Notes under the pieces: model-generated
The model's database searches: none
Told to the model about the DNA's origin: nothing
Seen by the model: only the letters and a program-made list of their open reading frames with translations
Part shown: positions 46,510-57,699 of the stretch, piece after piece
Layout of the letters: each line of letters starts with the position of its first letter
Numbering within the stretch: position 1 is the first letter of the stretch
Source: Ceriagrion tenellum
Taxonomy: Eukaryota; Arthropoda; Insecta; Odonata; Coenagrionidae
Assembly: GCA_963169105.1 (NCBI GenBank)
Contig: OY720636.1
Span: 68,622,123 to 68,686,122, forward strand
Direction: 5' to 3'
Length of the DNA: 64,000 nt
Position numbers and translations under genes: made by a program

Positions 46510-47010
46510 GGAAATGTTATCAATATGGGGGGGTTTTCAAGAAGATACTTTCGCAACAAGTGGTTTGAAATGAGTGTATGTGGGCTTTAAATCTCCTTTT
46601 TGTCAATGTTTTCTGCCCTCCTCACATTAAATGTTTATAGATCCACCATGAAAATTTACCGACTTATTGGTATTCGAGTACAAATAAAATATGTCTTTAT
46701 TCTTCATTCTTACGGATATGACGACAAAAAAATGTTATTCCAAATTAAGAAAAAACTAACACTGTGTTATCAAAAATGGGGTTTCAAGAAGGGACTTCTG
46801 CTATATGTAATTTGAAGTGTATGGATGTGGGGCTTCAAATAACCTTTTATTAATATTTTCTACCCTCCTCTTGTAAAATATTTATAGGCCCATCATGATT
46901 ATTTACCGACAGATTAGCATTCAAATACAAATACAATTCGTCTTTCATAATTACGGATATGACAACAAATAATATATTATATGAGTTAAGAAGAACTTAT
47001 ACTTTCAAAA
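46510..47010 (+). repeat. Tandem duplication, 247-bp period
   Basis: Two diverged units start near 46517 and 46771. Shared order: ATCAAxAxGGGG, TTTCAAGAAG, TTTGAAxTGxxTG, GTGGGGCTTCAAAT-like, TTTCTACCCTCCTC-like, ATTTATAGGCCCATCATGA-like, ATTTACCGAC, CTTACGGATATGAC-like, then AAATTAAGAA. No coding frame is preserved between units. Confidence 0.75.
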
Positions 47011-47199
47011 GAAAGTGATGAAGCTGAATAAAAATTACCATTTATAATACCATCTGGCGCAAATACATGATATTTGACAATACATTATAACTCAAATAGT
47101 ATTTGCAGAGAATTATTTGAATTTCTGTAATTTACAATCAAAGTGTCTTCGAATGAAATGATTGAAATACCACGAATGTGATTATACACAATAGCAGGA

Positions 47200-47245
47200 A
47201 ATATTGTATAATTGTATAATGTAATTGTATAAAAATTGTAGAATC
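47200..47245 (+). repeat. Short AT-rich tandem repeat
   Basis: Iterations of ATTGTATA with single-base drift, about five units. Confidence 0.6.
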
Positions 47246-47619
47246 GTCAACCGAACAAACCAAATAAAAGTAATAGGTATCTTGAGCCATCCGACAAAAA
47301 GCAGCAACTTCTTTAGTGAATTAGTAGCTTCGCCCATAATATTAATAATGTTAACCTAACTTCCCTTAAAACAGTGATAAAATAGGCTACGTTTCAGCTC
47401 GATCTTCATATAACATAGAATTGAATTTTTCATTTTTCAAAAACAGAAGTTTGCCAGGAATATGAAATAACTCTTAAAAGCATATTTATAAAAATATTAC
47501 CGTATACCAGGTCCAAAGAAAATCAGAGGCGAAAGAAATAGCAACTAATTGCTTAATAAATTAATCAAACTATTGAAAACTGACAAATTTATGAAGAGTT
47601 AATACAGGGCAGTTGCCGT

Positions 47620-48480
47620 CTCAAGTACGTGAGTAAACCACGAGTGAGCCAATTCTCGTCTATTCATAAACCCACTTCAAGCATCTTAAGAGGCAGGTTG
47701 AGGAGAATGAAAGCGATAGGTGATTAGGCGAGACTTTGAATGAACAGTCTCTGCGACAACAAAGGGCACCCATCATCCATCAAAATTATGAAATCCGAGA
47801 CCACTCGACCTCCTCTCCTCGGGTATTCTTTTCGGCCCCATTACTTATCGCGGGACGAAGGATCGCAATGACCACAGGCATTCAACCAATTAAGCAGCCC
47901 AAGTCCGCCTTTTCAAAAATCCAACAATAAACGCGCGCACTCCACTATAACAGTCTCCGTTTTTTATTCATCTCCGCACCGCAAAGCGTCAAGTTGGAAA
48001 GGCGCACATTAGCGCGCGTATATGATTCGGAAAGGGAGACGAGCCGTTTTAAACCTCAGCTCTGCCTCCAAACCCTCTCTCCCTCTCGCTCCCCCGTTTC
48101 TCTCAACCCTTCGCCTACATCTTCCCACACGTCACCGAGACTTATTTGTGGCTCGGGGAAATTCCTCGCCGAAGCCCCGGAGAAGAAAACGAGGAGAAAT
48201 TATGAGAAACTCCAAAGAGCTGGGCTCTTCGGGTGGAAAACGTTGATTACCGAGGAATAATTATACCGCTACCATCAACAAGACTGGTGTCCGACTCATC
48301 GTGACGGAAACGCGGAAAATCTGAGGGAGACAAAAGCACGCATTTGCGGAATAAAAATGGTTGCATTACTGTGTGCGATGGTTTGGGTTCTCGAGAAGTA
48401 ACTATTTGCCTCCAGAGCGCGTTGCGCAAATGACAGCGGGGAAAGATTGATGTAACGGCCCTGCTGACAGGAAGGACGCC
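47620..48480. other. CpG-bearing, non-repetitive segment with a pyrimidine tract
   Basis: Contrasts with AT-rich flanks. A CT-rich run at 48056-48125 is one of the few places where the plus strand is pyrimidine-rich. Frames of 60-88 codons overlap on both strands and are not recognised. Candidate regulatory or exon-edge DNA; undecided. Confidence 0.25.
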
Positions 48481-48914
48481 GGAGATGAATAAACTTGGTT
48501 CTGGGCAGTTTCGCTACCGGTGAAGTGGAGTATTACTTCTTCTGGAGTGAAATAGGACGAAAACCTGTCTTCGTTAGCATTTTAGAGCAATGGGGTTGAG
48601 TTGCAGAATAGCGATTCTGGTGAGGCTTCATCGGCCACCTCTCATTGGAAATCATCTCTTTTCACTTTTAAATGAATGAAAATGGAATAGAAAAACCACG
48701 GATAAGTTATTTTTAACACAATACACAGATTTCCTTCCTCTTGGTTCAGAAGAAAGGTGTAAAAAATCAATTATCACCGGAGACAAGAGGCAAAGAATAC
48801 ATGCCAGTAGCATATTAAGGTTGCCTGATGGAAACTGCGGATCAGGACGAAAGAAAACATTAATGTCGTCTTTATTGAAATATATTAGAACTGTCGAGCC
48901 CTATGTTACATAGG

Positions 48915-49025
48915 ACTCAATTTACGTCTCACAAACAACCATGTCCTGGATGGAGAAAAATCCACCCAGGCGGGACTCAAACTCGCGACCCTAGATAGCA
49001 AACAAGGACTTTATCCTGCAGCCAC
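48915..49025 (-). repeat. SINE head, copy S5
   Basis: Minus strand CGGTGGCTGCAGGATAAAGT (box A region) followed by GAGTTTGAGTCCCGCCTGG (box B region). A GTGAGACGTAA string in the body is shared with S6. Confidence 0.5.
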
Positions 49026-49444
49026 CGGGGTCTACATAACGTAGTAAATAAGAAAAAAGCCATGTATATATTAAACTTCCATGAATTTAAAAACCGTGGC
49101 ACCGAAAGGTTAAAGAATTTAGATACACTAATTTGCTAGGGTCCATGCGATGAATTGCAAGTTTTTATCAAAACACTGCATCAATTTTAACGATGTAAAC
49201 CTGTTTAAGGATTATCACTCTATTTTGTGTTTAAAATCCTTCAATTACGCAGCATCACGTCTTCTGGTATTATAAATGGTGATATGACTAATTCCGCTGG
49301 CGCAAATGACTTCAGTTGTCGGTCAGCTTCACAAATAAATAAATAACCAACTATCCTTAATGGCCTGACTATATAAGTCAAAACAAATACTTGATTACAC
49401 TTTTTTATTTTTGGTTTAAAAAATCCTGCTTTTACTGATGAAAT

Positions 49445-49920
49445 AGGTAGTATATTGAAAACTAAAATTAAGGTATAAGATATGTAGATTATTCCACGAA
49501 TAAATTTTTTCGAAAACATTTTTCCAACTGTAGGAGCCGATTGTAGCGTCATTTGTAGGTAAATACCACACTTTGACTTCAACTACGGAATTAATTACCT
49601 AACAACTTAAAATAACAGTTTTTAACACCTATATTTAATTTTTGCATAATTTTCCAGGACTTTTTGCTTAAAAAAGAGCAGTTTTACTCAAGAGCCTTAA
49701 TACGTGAACTTGTTCCAACTGGAGTTCATCTTTGCTTATCTGAGCAATATTCATAAGAATCGATGTTTAAATCTCCACATACGAGGCTGAATTACAGTAA
49801 AAGTAGCCTGAATGGCCTGATCATTTTCACTTCAGTTTATAAAAAATACTTCAAAGATGGTACATTCAAGTCTTCAGAATGTGTGGAATAAGTGACCCCG
49901 ACGCCAGGGCCGACCCTTAC
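49445..49920 (-). repeat. Dispersed repeat RA, copy 3
   Basis: Reverse complement of the copies at 12825 and 16089. On the minus strand it reads GGGTCACTTATTCC, GAAGACTTGAATGTACCATC, ATAAACTGAAGTGAAAATGA, TTACTGTAATTCAGCCTCG, ATATTGCTCAGATA, then GTAGTTGAAGTCAAAGTGTG and GTATTTACCTACAAATGACGC. A 113-codon minus frame at 49241-49582 runs through its end but has no homologue frame in the other copies. Confidence 0.7.
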
Positions 49921-49983
49921 TCTGTTTTATACGCATAGTCGTCGTGTTTTTGTGTTTCCATTATACACGAATACCGATTCTAT

Positions 49984-50236
49984 ATGTGGAGCCCACGAGT
50001 CAAGGGGTCTTAGTGACATTAAAAAAAAATAAGTTGGGTACAGGAATGGGATGCGAAAATATAAACCTTTTAGGTGGTAAAGGGATCCAAGTGATTTTCT
50101 TGACAGGTGATGCTATCTAGGGTAATGCCTTTTAACTACTTAGTGGGTTGTACCAAACATTTTTAACTTTGACTAAAGTTTTCTCAAAACAACGATTTTG
50201 TTACTTAGACCCCTTGACTTCTGGGGTCCTCACATG
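49984..50236. mobile_element. Small TIR element
   Basis: Ends are imperfect inverted repeats of about 35 bases: ATGTGGAGCCC, GTCAAGGGGTCTTAGTGAC at the left, and GTTACTTAGACCCCTTGAC, GGGTCCTCACAT at the right. The interior of about 180 bases is AT-rich and non-coding. No target-site duplication was recognised. MITE-like. Confidence 0.65.
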
Positions 50237-50680
50237 TTCACGTAGTAACCAAGTTTGTTCGGTGCGTGGTGTATTGGCTACCCATCCATAGACTTTGGGT
50301 CCACAAAAAGTCCACAAAATAATCCAACCTCCAACAATCTGCCCGCTTGTCCTTCATGGCACAAATGATCTCTGCCTTCCGTTGCTTGCTTAAATAACTA
50401 ACTAACCACCATAGATCCATGCGAGTGCTATATTTCTGTAGAGGATTAAAACACTACATAATTCGCTCTTCTACTTATCACTGGCAATGTTTCGTCACAT
50501 TTAATGATGATCTTCCTTACTTGGCCTCAGTCTATTTCATGCCTCCTCATGAAATGGACCCAGTCTATTTCAATGCTCATTTTGATTTAGCGTTTTCTTC
50601 AATTACAGTTATTCCAAAATACCCATAGAAACGTAAGAATCTCACCTGTAAGTATTTGGCTTAACTTAGTGGAAAAGTTA
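50237..50680. other. No recognisable feature
   Basis: A TGGTGTATTGGCTACC string near 50270 resembles a box A, but no box B follows. Confidence 0.3.
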
Positions 50681-50684
50681 TATA

Positions 50685-51150
50685 AGACATAAAATGTTTC
50701 TTTGTAAATTCCACTCTGTTTTAATACTACCGGACATGGTTTTAACAAAATTATGTCATTATTATGATGATGAATGGTGATGAATTTAGTGAAGTTCCAA
50801 GGAGCTTGGAGCTCATAGAAGAACAAAATTGAACCATTATTTAATACATAGTTCAGTAAAGCTTAATGGTATGTTACACAATTATAATAGATTATGATAG
50901 AAGGCAATCCCACGAATATTTTTTATATTTCTTTAAAAACATTTTCAGAGAATGAACGCTTTTTTATTATGAGGTAGATCATTGAATGTTTTTATTGCTT
51001 GACACCAAATGGACCGGGTGCCATATCTTACTAAAAGTAACCTGTCAACATTTATATCATCAGCAGGTATTATTTCTCCGTCTTTTTCTTTTAGAAAGAA
51101 TTATTGCTTCATGATGACATAATTTTGTTAAAACAGAATGGAAGGTGCAA
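50685..51150. repeat. Foldback repeat vi, wide spacing
   Basis: The left arm near 50695-50775 (TTCTTTGTAAATTCCACTCTG, TTTTAACAAAATTATGTCAT) and the right arm at 51100-51150 (ATGACATAATTTTGTTAAAA, CAGAATGGAAGGTGCAAA) pair across about 330 bases. The motifs belong to the family at 15075. The right arm reads CATGATGACATAATTTTGTT then AAAAC, a mutated form of the CTGATGA...GAAAC layout. Arms face outward as in the other foldbacks. Confidence 0.5.
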
Positions 51151-51151
51151 A

Positions 51152-51372
51152 TCAGGCCTCGGCATTAGCCTCCTCTTAATGAAAGGCGCCAAGGGGACCA
51201 CGATCTTACGTCTCACCCGACGGACGGTGTACTGTACTTGAAGTACCCTCCACAAGACACTCAAATTGGGATCGGGTTCCCTCTGAAAAACACCCGCCTC
51301 CGGCAGGGATTTGAACCCTGGCCGCCCGTGTGGTAGGCGAGTACTCTAGCCACCACACTAATCCAATCCCCT
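51152..51372 (-). repeat. tRNA-derived SINE, copy S6 (best preserved)
   Basis: Minus strand. The head has GTGTGGTGGCTAGAGTACTC (box A) and CAGGGTTCAAATCCCTGCC (intact box B) with tRNA spacing. The body then runs GTGTCTTGTGGAGGGTACTT and GGGTGAGACGTAAGATCGTG, and the tail GGTCCCCTTGGCGCCTTTC, then ATTAAGAGGAGGCTAATGCC. This copy defines the family to which S1, S2, S3, S5 and S9 can be aligned. RNA polymerase III would read it from the internal boxes. The 3' end abuts foldback vi. Confidence 0.8.
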
Positions 51373-51374
51373 TG

Positions 51375-51780
51375 AGGAAAAACGGACGAGCTCAAGAAAG
51401 TTGAAGAGAAAATTGGAGTGGAAAGCCAGAGGGGAGAAAAGAGGGAGAAGTGAGCAAGGCAAGGGTGGAGTAGTGAAAGACTCCGGGATGAGGATAGGGG
51501 AAGAAAGGGTAATGGGGGGATGGGGAAGGGTGTGTGTGTGTGAGGAGTGTGAGGCAAAAGGGTTGGGGGCGGAGTGAGGGGTGGAATGCGAGGGAAAGTG
51601 GATCGGGAGTGGGCGGAGCTTAAAGGTGGGGGGCACACCGACGGGCCCCCCTCCCGTCCCCAACGCAGCGGGGGTGGAGAGATCGGGCGAGGGGGGTGGG
51701 AGAGGAGAAGGGGCCTCGACCCTCGACCCCTGTCCGGGAAGGAGAGCGGGGGAGAGAGTGGGGACAGACGGAGCTCCCGC
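51375..51780 (+). repeat. Purine-rich island with G runs
   Basis: GGA/GGGG-rich plus strand, a (TG) run at 51530-51541, and several GGGG runs at 51513-51530 and 51627-51700. The 204-codon minus frame (51261-51875) reads Ser/Pro/His low complexity and its end translates the SINE head, so it is not a gene. Confidence 0.6.
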
Positions 51781-51911
51781 CCCCTCTGACCGACAGGCTG
51801 CTCTCTATCTCTGCCCCATGCATCCGCACTCCCATCTCCAACCCTTTCCTCCCTCCCAACACATCCAGCCGCCATGTAATTCTCCTCTCATCCGTCTATA
51901 AGGGATATAGG

Positions 51912-52133
51912 TGGGAGCCCCTAAGGACTAGGAGGCTACACGTTACGCTTACAATTAGATTGCTTGACAAATTCAGAACAGGTGAGTTTCAGAGCGACAC
52001 AGAGAAAATTATCATGACGCCTCACTACATCTCTAGGTCTCACTGGAGCAAAAATAAAAGAGATACGCTGCTGAACAGATAGGTACAAAAATCGTTCTTT
52101 CCGCGTACAATAAGTGAACACAGTAAAAACTAA
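51912..52133 (+). pseudogene. LINE C-terminal fragment with GTAGAT tail, copy 1
   Basis: Frame from 51912: WEPLRTRRLHVTLTIRLLDK, FRTGEFQSDTEKIIMTP, HYISRSHWSKNKRD, a stop at 52080-52082, then QKSFFPRTISEHSKN and a stop at 52131. It is homologous codon for codon to 62348-62596. The R-S-x-x-x-x-K-x-R and S-F-F-P-x-T-I blocks are typical of the last 80 residues of CR1/Jockey-type reverse transcriptases. Downstream, 130 bases of 3' UTR end in GTAGAT repeats at 52264-52281, a microsatellite-type LINE tail. Truncated and interrupted, hence non-functional. Confidence 0.85.
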
Positions 52134-52285
52134 TCTTCACTGAATACACTCCCATAATACACGTCACATTTTCACCTCCCAATACCTTATCTCTTATATC
52201 TTTACACACCTGGTGTCCTAACACCCCCTGCCGAACACCCATGCGGAGGCTTATGGAGTAGTATGTAGATGTAGATGTAGATCAC
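52134..52285 (+). repeat. LINE 3' UTR and (GTAGAT) tail
   Basis: Shares CATTTTCACCTCC, TCTTTACACACCTGGTG, CACCCCCTGCC, CACCCATGCGGAGGCT with the minus strand of 62203-62347, ending in three GTAGAT units. Confidence 0.75.
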
Positions 52286-52289
52286 CATC

Positions 52290-55200
52290 ATCTGAACAAG
52301 ATACGAGCGCAATTTTCAAGATTTTCTCGGAGATTTCATCCACTTCCTTGCCAACTCTTATGTCGACATCAATCCCATACTTAGACCCCAGTTGCCCTGT
52401 GGTAGAGTCACGACCCGTGATATCTCTGAGGGATTTTTTTTGCGAGCTCATTTATTGCCGACGCCCAAGCCGAAAGGCAAAACAAATGGCATCATTCCGG
52501 AGGCATACAGTTCGACCGGGATTAGAGAGGAAAGTCGTTAGCCCTGTGGCCGTTCGTTCGATCGACCGCGCCAGAGGAAAATCGTTACGCGCGCCGGGAT
52601 GATTCGCAATCCTTCAGCGCACGAAAAGCATTGACAAAGAATCAAATAAACATCCAACCTTCCCCAATATAGGTACCCAACAATTTGAAATGGCAATATG
52701 AACTATCTTTTGATGTACTGAATAGCGACGAAGTATACATACATAGCCTGCAGTGAGATATATTTTAGCCTGGACATGAGGGAAATACATCCCTAAACGA
52801 ATAATTCACAAGATGGATTCACAATGCTTTCAGAGATATTGTTCCTCCAAAATCAAATACAATAATACCTTTTCCAGTTAACTTAGGGACATTTAACAGT
52901 ATATAATAATTATGACACATTTATTACTCCACAGTGTTAAGAACAAAAGAGTTTTTTTTTGCAATTTTTCAGGAGCTTTAGGCAGCCTCAATTGTCACAG
53001 ATCTGAGGGGGATTGCCTACCGTTAATTGCATGCATTGCCATTCGCTAAAAAAAGAAAAACTTACAAAGCAAATAATACAAAAATATCTTAAAGCAAAAT
53101 ACCATTTCAATTCCGCCGCAAAAATAAAATAAACATAACAAACCAATTACAAATTTTTCTCATCGAGCTTACATTACAATTTCGTAAAGCGATTTAATAC
53201 AATAAAACTGTAATACACCATAAGATAGCATAGCTGCGAATTTTTTATAAGACAGCATTATTTTAACACCAGATATCAATATTTTTGTGAAATAAATCCA
53301 TATTTTTGAGATAAATATTTTAAGCAAATATTCCTACATATTATTGAGGCTCGGAAATAATGGTCATGAGAGCAAAAAGATGATCTTCATTCTTAAATAC
53401 CTTAAAAATTTCAAAATATGGCGCTCATTAGAGGTTCTTTACGGTATTAACGATTTTTAATGACTTCCGAAAAGACTAACTGCTGAGTCCATTCGTACAT
53501 TGGACTTCGGTGCGAATGAAAGATTATTCAAAACTGTCGAACCACACACAACAGCATAATACCCTCCTAAATGTCAATATGCCTCCATGACGCCCAAAAC
53601 TGTCTTCTTTGCTGCTCAAGATATCTCTTTTTTATCCCACATATCAATATCTAGCCACCATTAGCTTTTCCCCATCCACTTTTCCGAGCCGTGAAGAAGG
53701 TATAGTACTGTTTATAATTAACTACGCAGCTTATAGTACTTCACACAAAGAACTTTGCCGGGACAATGTAAATTTTATTTGACGACTCCCTTGTATCTCA
53801 TTTCTCTATTCAGCGACTCGAAAGTCTTCTTTGCGAAGCATTTTAATTCCAGCGGGACAAATTATGCGGCTCGCGTGGTTTTTATCCGTTCATTTACAGG
53901 AGTATGTATTTATAAAAATTGAATGTGCTCAATTAATTAATCCAAAACACCAGTAAAAACGGATGTCAATATTACTGTTTTCGTTTAGCTCACTGGTAAA
54001 AGGTTTCTGCTAAAATACCTTCTCATTCACGCAGAGTCAATCGAACTGTTTGCTTCTGGGAAATATGTCACACAGCGACGGGTCATGGATTCTCTTCAAT
54101 ACTTATTTGTCCAATGAAAGACACTACCATTATTATCGCTCAAGCTGCACGAGGTGGCGCACTGCTCGAAACGTCTTCGGATGGCATTTAAGCTCACTGG
54201 ACGCACAGCGGTTAGGGATGTAAAATGTGTCAACGTCTATACCGAAGATTGGAATCGGAATTTAAAACACTCACCGTGAGATTCATCTTGAGAAGCCGCC
54301 TAGTGCACGACGTTCACCCTCCGTCAGAGCAAGAGTTAATTACCGTGACCCCCCGGCGAGTCTATTTCAGCTAGGGGTCCTGACCCTGACAGAGGTCTTC
54401 CGAGAACTCACCCCCCTGTACCCTCTCCCACAGTTCTATTTTGTCATGTGTGAGTTTTGAAGGAAAGATTTCATTAGAAAAACGAGCATCAATTGTTCCT
54501 AAATTTTTGGGAAGAGGCTCGTTAGGATGCATTAAGAGGCTCGATTTTTTTCTCCCAGCATATCATAAGTTCGAATCGTGGTATTTCTTCTCCAATAACT
54601 TATACTAATGAAAATACTATGGAATGGAACGGCCCATAAATTTTACCCCATTCCCACTAATCAGAAAGCAGAATTTAAAAGCTGCAGAATCCTACTGATA
54701 TTTGACCAGAGTATAGATTCAAAATAGTCCGTACCGTGGATAACTGATTGCACGTTTATATGTGCTCGTTTGTTTTCAGAATATTACCAAAAAAGACAAA
54801 AATTGCATTATTTGCTCAATCACACTATACATATGGCCAATACTCATATAGTTACGACACTTTTAAAGGAAATGAATTCCAACTCGGGCATTATCTATAA
54901 CAAATATTTCTCTTAATTTTTTTATGAGAAATATAGGCAGCTCCGCAACAATGATTGGAAGGGATAAGCAGGATCATTGCACACATACTAAGTGAGCATT
55001 ATATTATATCATCAGAGTTAGACCAGAAATAATTTAAGCTATTCGTCTATGCGAGATTGTATTAATGGAGAAAAAGCTGAGCCATTTAATCATCGCGCTG
55101 AATATTCACTTGTCCGTAGAAGAATGCGTATGGCTGAAGGTGACTGCAAAGCAATCTGCCTAATCTCATAGCATAAAAACTATAAAATATTAATGGTTCA

Positions 55201-55515
55201 ATGTAATAACCGGAGATTAATAGAGTCAATTACTTAACCCTCTTCCCACCGTACTATCGTGCTGTGAGTTACCGCCGCCATCCCTGCATCAGTAAGATGT
55301 TATCCGTCTCGGAACGGATGGCAGCGCCTTTATAACGTATGAAATCCACATTCACGACGAACTATTATGACTTATAAAATACTTTGATGGAACTATAATC
55401 AATCAAAAAATAATGATTGTAGGTTAAGATTCATATTTAGGATGTTCCAAATAAACAAAGTAAATTACAATAGAAAAGATCATTTTTTAATATACTGTAG
55501 GATGTGATTACTTCA
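52290..55515. other. No recognisable gene; parts CpG-bearing
   Basis: 52370-52620 and 53600-54440 are less AT-rich and look single-copy. CTGCACGAGGTGGCGCACTG then CTCGAAACGTC near 54146-54176 resembles a damaged hammerhead-like core but is not called. GTTCGAATCGTGG near 54570 is an isolated B-box-like string. The rest is AT-rich. Confidence 0.3.
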
Positions 55516-55521
55516 ACATCT

Positions 55522-55612
55522 AACAAAGGTATAACAGATACAAGGCTAAAGGTATAACGTATAACGGCTAAAGATATATAGGTATAAGGCTAAAGGAATA
55601 ACAAAGGTAAGC
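55522..55612 (+). repeat. Minisatellite of GGCTAAAGGTATAA-type units
   Basis: About five irregular iterations mixing AAAGGTATAAC, GGCTAAAGGTATAA, GGTATAAGGCTAAA and GGAATAAC. Confidence 0.7.
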
Positions 55613-56039
55613 TACTGAACGGTCTTCGTCACACTTCGTGCAATGCTATCTTTTCGGTAGAACAGCCGGCAAACTGAATTTATTTTGGAACATCTATTGA
55701 TATGTATTAAACTAGATGGAAATGACCTTTGTCTGAAACTAATTTTCCCCAATGCTGAAAAAAACAGTATATTAAGTCTCTACTCCCCCGAAAATAGCTT
55801 GAAACAGAAAGAACCAAAAACATAAGTTAGCGAGACCATTATTTTAAGCCGAGAGTCACATTAAGGAACTCAACGCACACCCCTGTAAAGTGCGAAAAGA
55901 AATTTAAGTGGAAAAAAATTAAATCATGTGGCCGAACGCCAACTTAATACACTTTGAAGTTAAGAACCGCGAGGATATCAATGATAGCCGCGGAAAAGAG
56001 ACACACACGTGAAGGTTGTTCCCTTCACCCAGGACCATA

Positions 56040-56335
56040 GGTAAACTCACTCATCCAAACCTTTTAGGGAGAGTGGAAAGAGGGGAAAGAGCGAGTGAGA
56101 AAAAAGAGCAGCGGTTGATTTTTTTCGTGGATTAATCGATTTTGTCCGTTGGTTTAGTGGCGCGAAGCGTGGAAGATAGGTACGAGGTGTCGGGTTGGCA
56201 GAACAGAGCCGGCGGGGAAAGGGAGGGAGAGGAACTGGTATGGGGGAAGGATTTCGGAAGGAAGGGCAGTAAACGGAAGAGGGGGTGAGAGACAACAATG
56301 AGAAAAATGAGGGTTGGGAAGGGATACAAACCTAC
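56040..56335 (+). repeat. Purine-rich island
   Basis: GGGA/GAGG-rich plus strand. The minus frames (65 and 83 codons) are proline/serine readings of it. Confidence 0.55.
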
Positions 56336-56589
56336 CTAGCTTGAATTTTTCGTAAGCACATAAGCATTAACGTGTATATGATAAGACTATGGGATCACTT
56401 CTGGTTATTAGGTTAATAACCTGAAGAGGTGACCATATACTCAATTCACTGGTGCCTTAAATAATGAGTGGGTTAAGTAAGCAAAAGGAAAAAATGGTAA
56501 ATTAAGTAAAAAGAGGACAGAAACTCGGGGTCATCCAGCCATTTGCGAGATTCTCACAGGTGTAGATTTTCATGGGTTTAAACTGAAGC

Positions 56590-56745
56590 ATCTCATGCAA
56601 TAAACAATAATACACCCACAAGTGCTCAGTACACTCCAAGTGAATTTCAGTAGTCCACCAAAAAACGTCCTCCACACCAGTATTTGAACCCTGATCCTTG
56701 GAAAAGTAAGCAATTATTCAGTCTTGTTGAGTTATTTATATGTTA
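56590..56745 (-). repeat. SINE head, copy S7 (degenerate)
   Basis: Minus strand box-B-like CAGGGTTCAAATACTGG and body GTGTGGAGGACG, TTGGAGTGTACTGAGC. Box A is poorly preserved. Confidence 0.4.
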
Positions 56746-56993
56746 AAAATGATATTTTACCACCCATGAGCATCATTTATAGCCTTCGTACCAAGGGAAA
56801 GTTGTCGTATGCAATAAAATTTTGCCATCTTAGATATAATTCAACACGCGCCAACGCCATGCAGTGTAATAATTGATAAAATTATCATAAAAATGTCACG
56901 CATCAAGCATAATGCAGTTGAATTGAGTCAAAGAGGCGTGACACTTCAAACAAAGATCACGTTAAAAAGATGTATGGGAAGGTTACTATCACC

Positions 56994-57555
56994 TTTTGTA
57001 ATCGACTAAAAATTTAATGCGTAAGGAAATCGCAATAAAAATATTCTCAAATTTTGAACTGATTTTACGGGATGTAACAACTGTCCTACTCCGAAATATT
57101 TTTTGAGATTTTTGACAAAATAATACCAGCCCTTTAGCGTGGAAAATGGTACATTTATGAACTTTGGAGAGACCTTATTTTTAAAAAATGAGGATTTGGA
57201 ACACTTATATCTCGTCAAAAAATTAATAGTGAGTAGTTTGTATGTTTTTTAGCTATTTTTGAAAGTTAATTGCACTGTCACGGTAGTATTTTTTTCAGAA
57301 TTGCAAAAAACCTACCGTTTTGAAGGATTTTTTAATATACTTCGTAAAAATGTATCACATAAAAGACTTATGTAGATACTTTTATTAATTAAAGTTATTA
57401 TTTCAGTCACATCGAAGTATATTATTAAACCGGTAAATATACAACATTTGACTTATGCTTCCTACAGCTTCTAAAATTAAAACGTATAATTCGAATATGA
57501 TCTCCATTATGACTAGTTCACTGTCTCGCAAAATACTACCTGAAATTCGTTCTGT
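56994..57555 (+). repeat. Dispersed repeat R3, copy 3
   Basis: Collinear with copies 1 and 2: ACCAGCCCTTTAGCGTGG, GGAGAGACCTTATTTTTAAA, AAAACCTACCGTTTTGAAGG, AGTATATTATTAAACC (compare AGTATATTATTGCACC in copy 1), GCTTCCTACAGCTTCTAAAA and CGAATATGATCTCCATTATG. A 70-codon minus frame here and one at 44092-44304 share a short LKG-FVK motif, a weak hint that R3 derives from coding DNA. Confidence 0.7.
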
Positions 57556-57699
57556 AGCTGAGAAAATGTAGAATACCTACACAACTAAGGGGAGGTTTTT
57601 TTACGTATAAATAGCAATAAATGATACACAGCTTTCAGTGTGGAGCCGCGTACTTCGGCTGGAAGCATGTATTTATACAAAGTGTTGAGGAAGGGAGTT

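Noticed and set aside
51261..51875. 204-codon minus-strand open frame
   Set aside because: It is the antisense of a purine-rich island, and its last part translates a SINE head.
54140..54180. Possible further hammerhead-like core (CTGCACGA...CTCGAAACGTC)
   Set aside because: It needs an inserted base in CTGACGA, stem I does not pair, and there is no partner arm.
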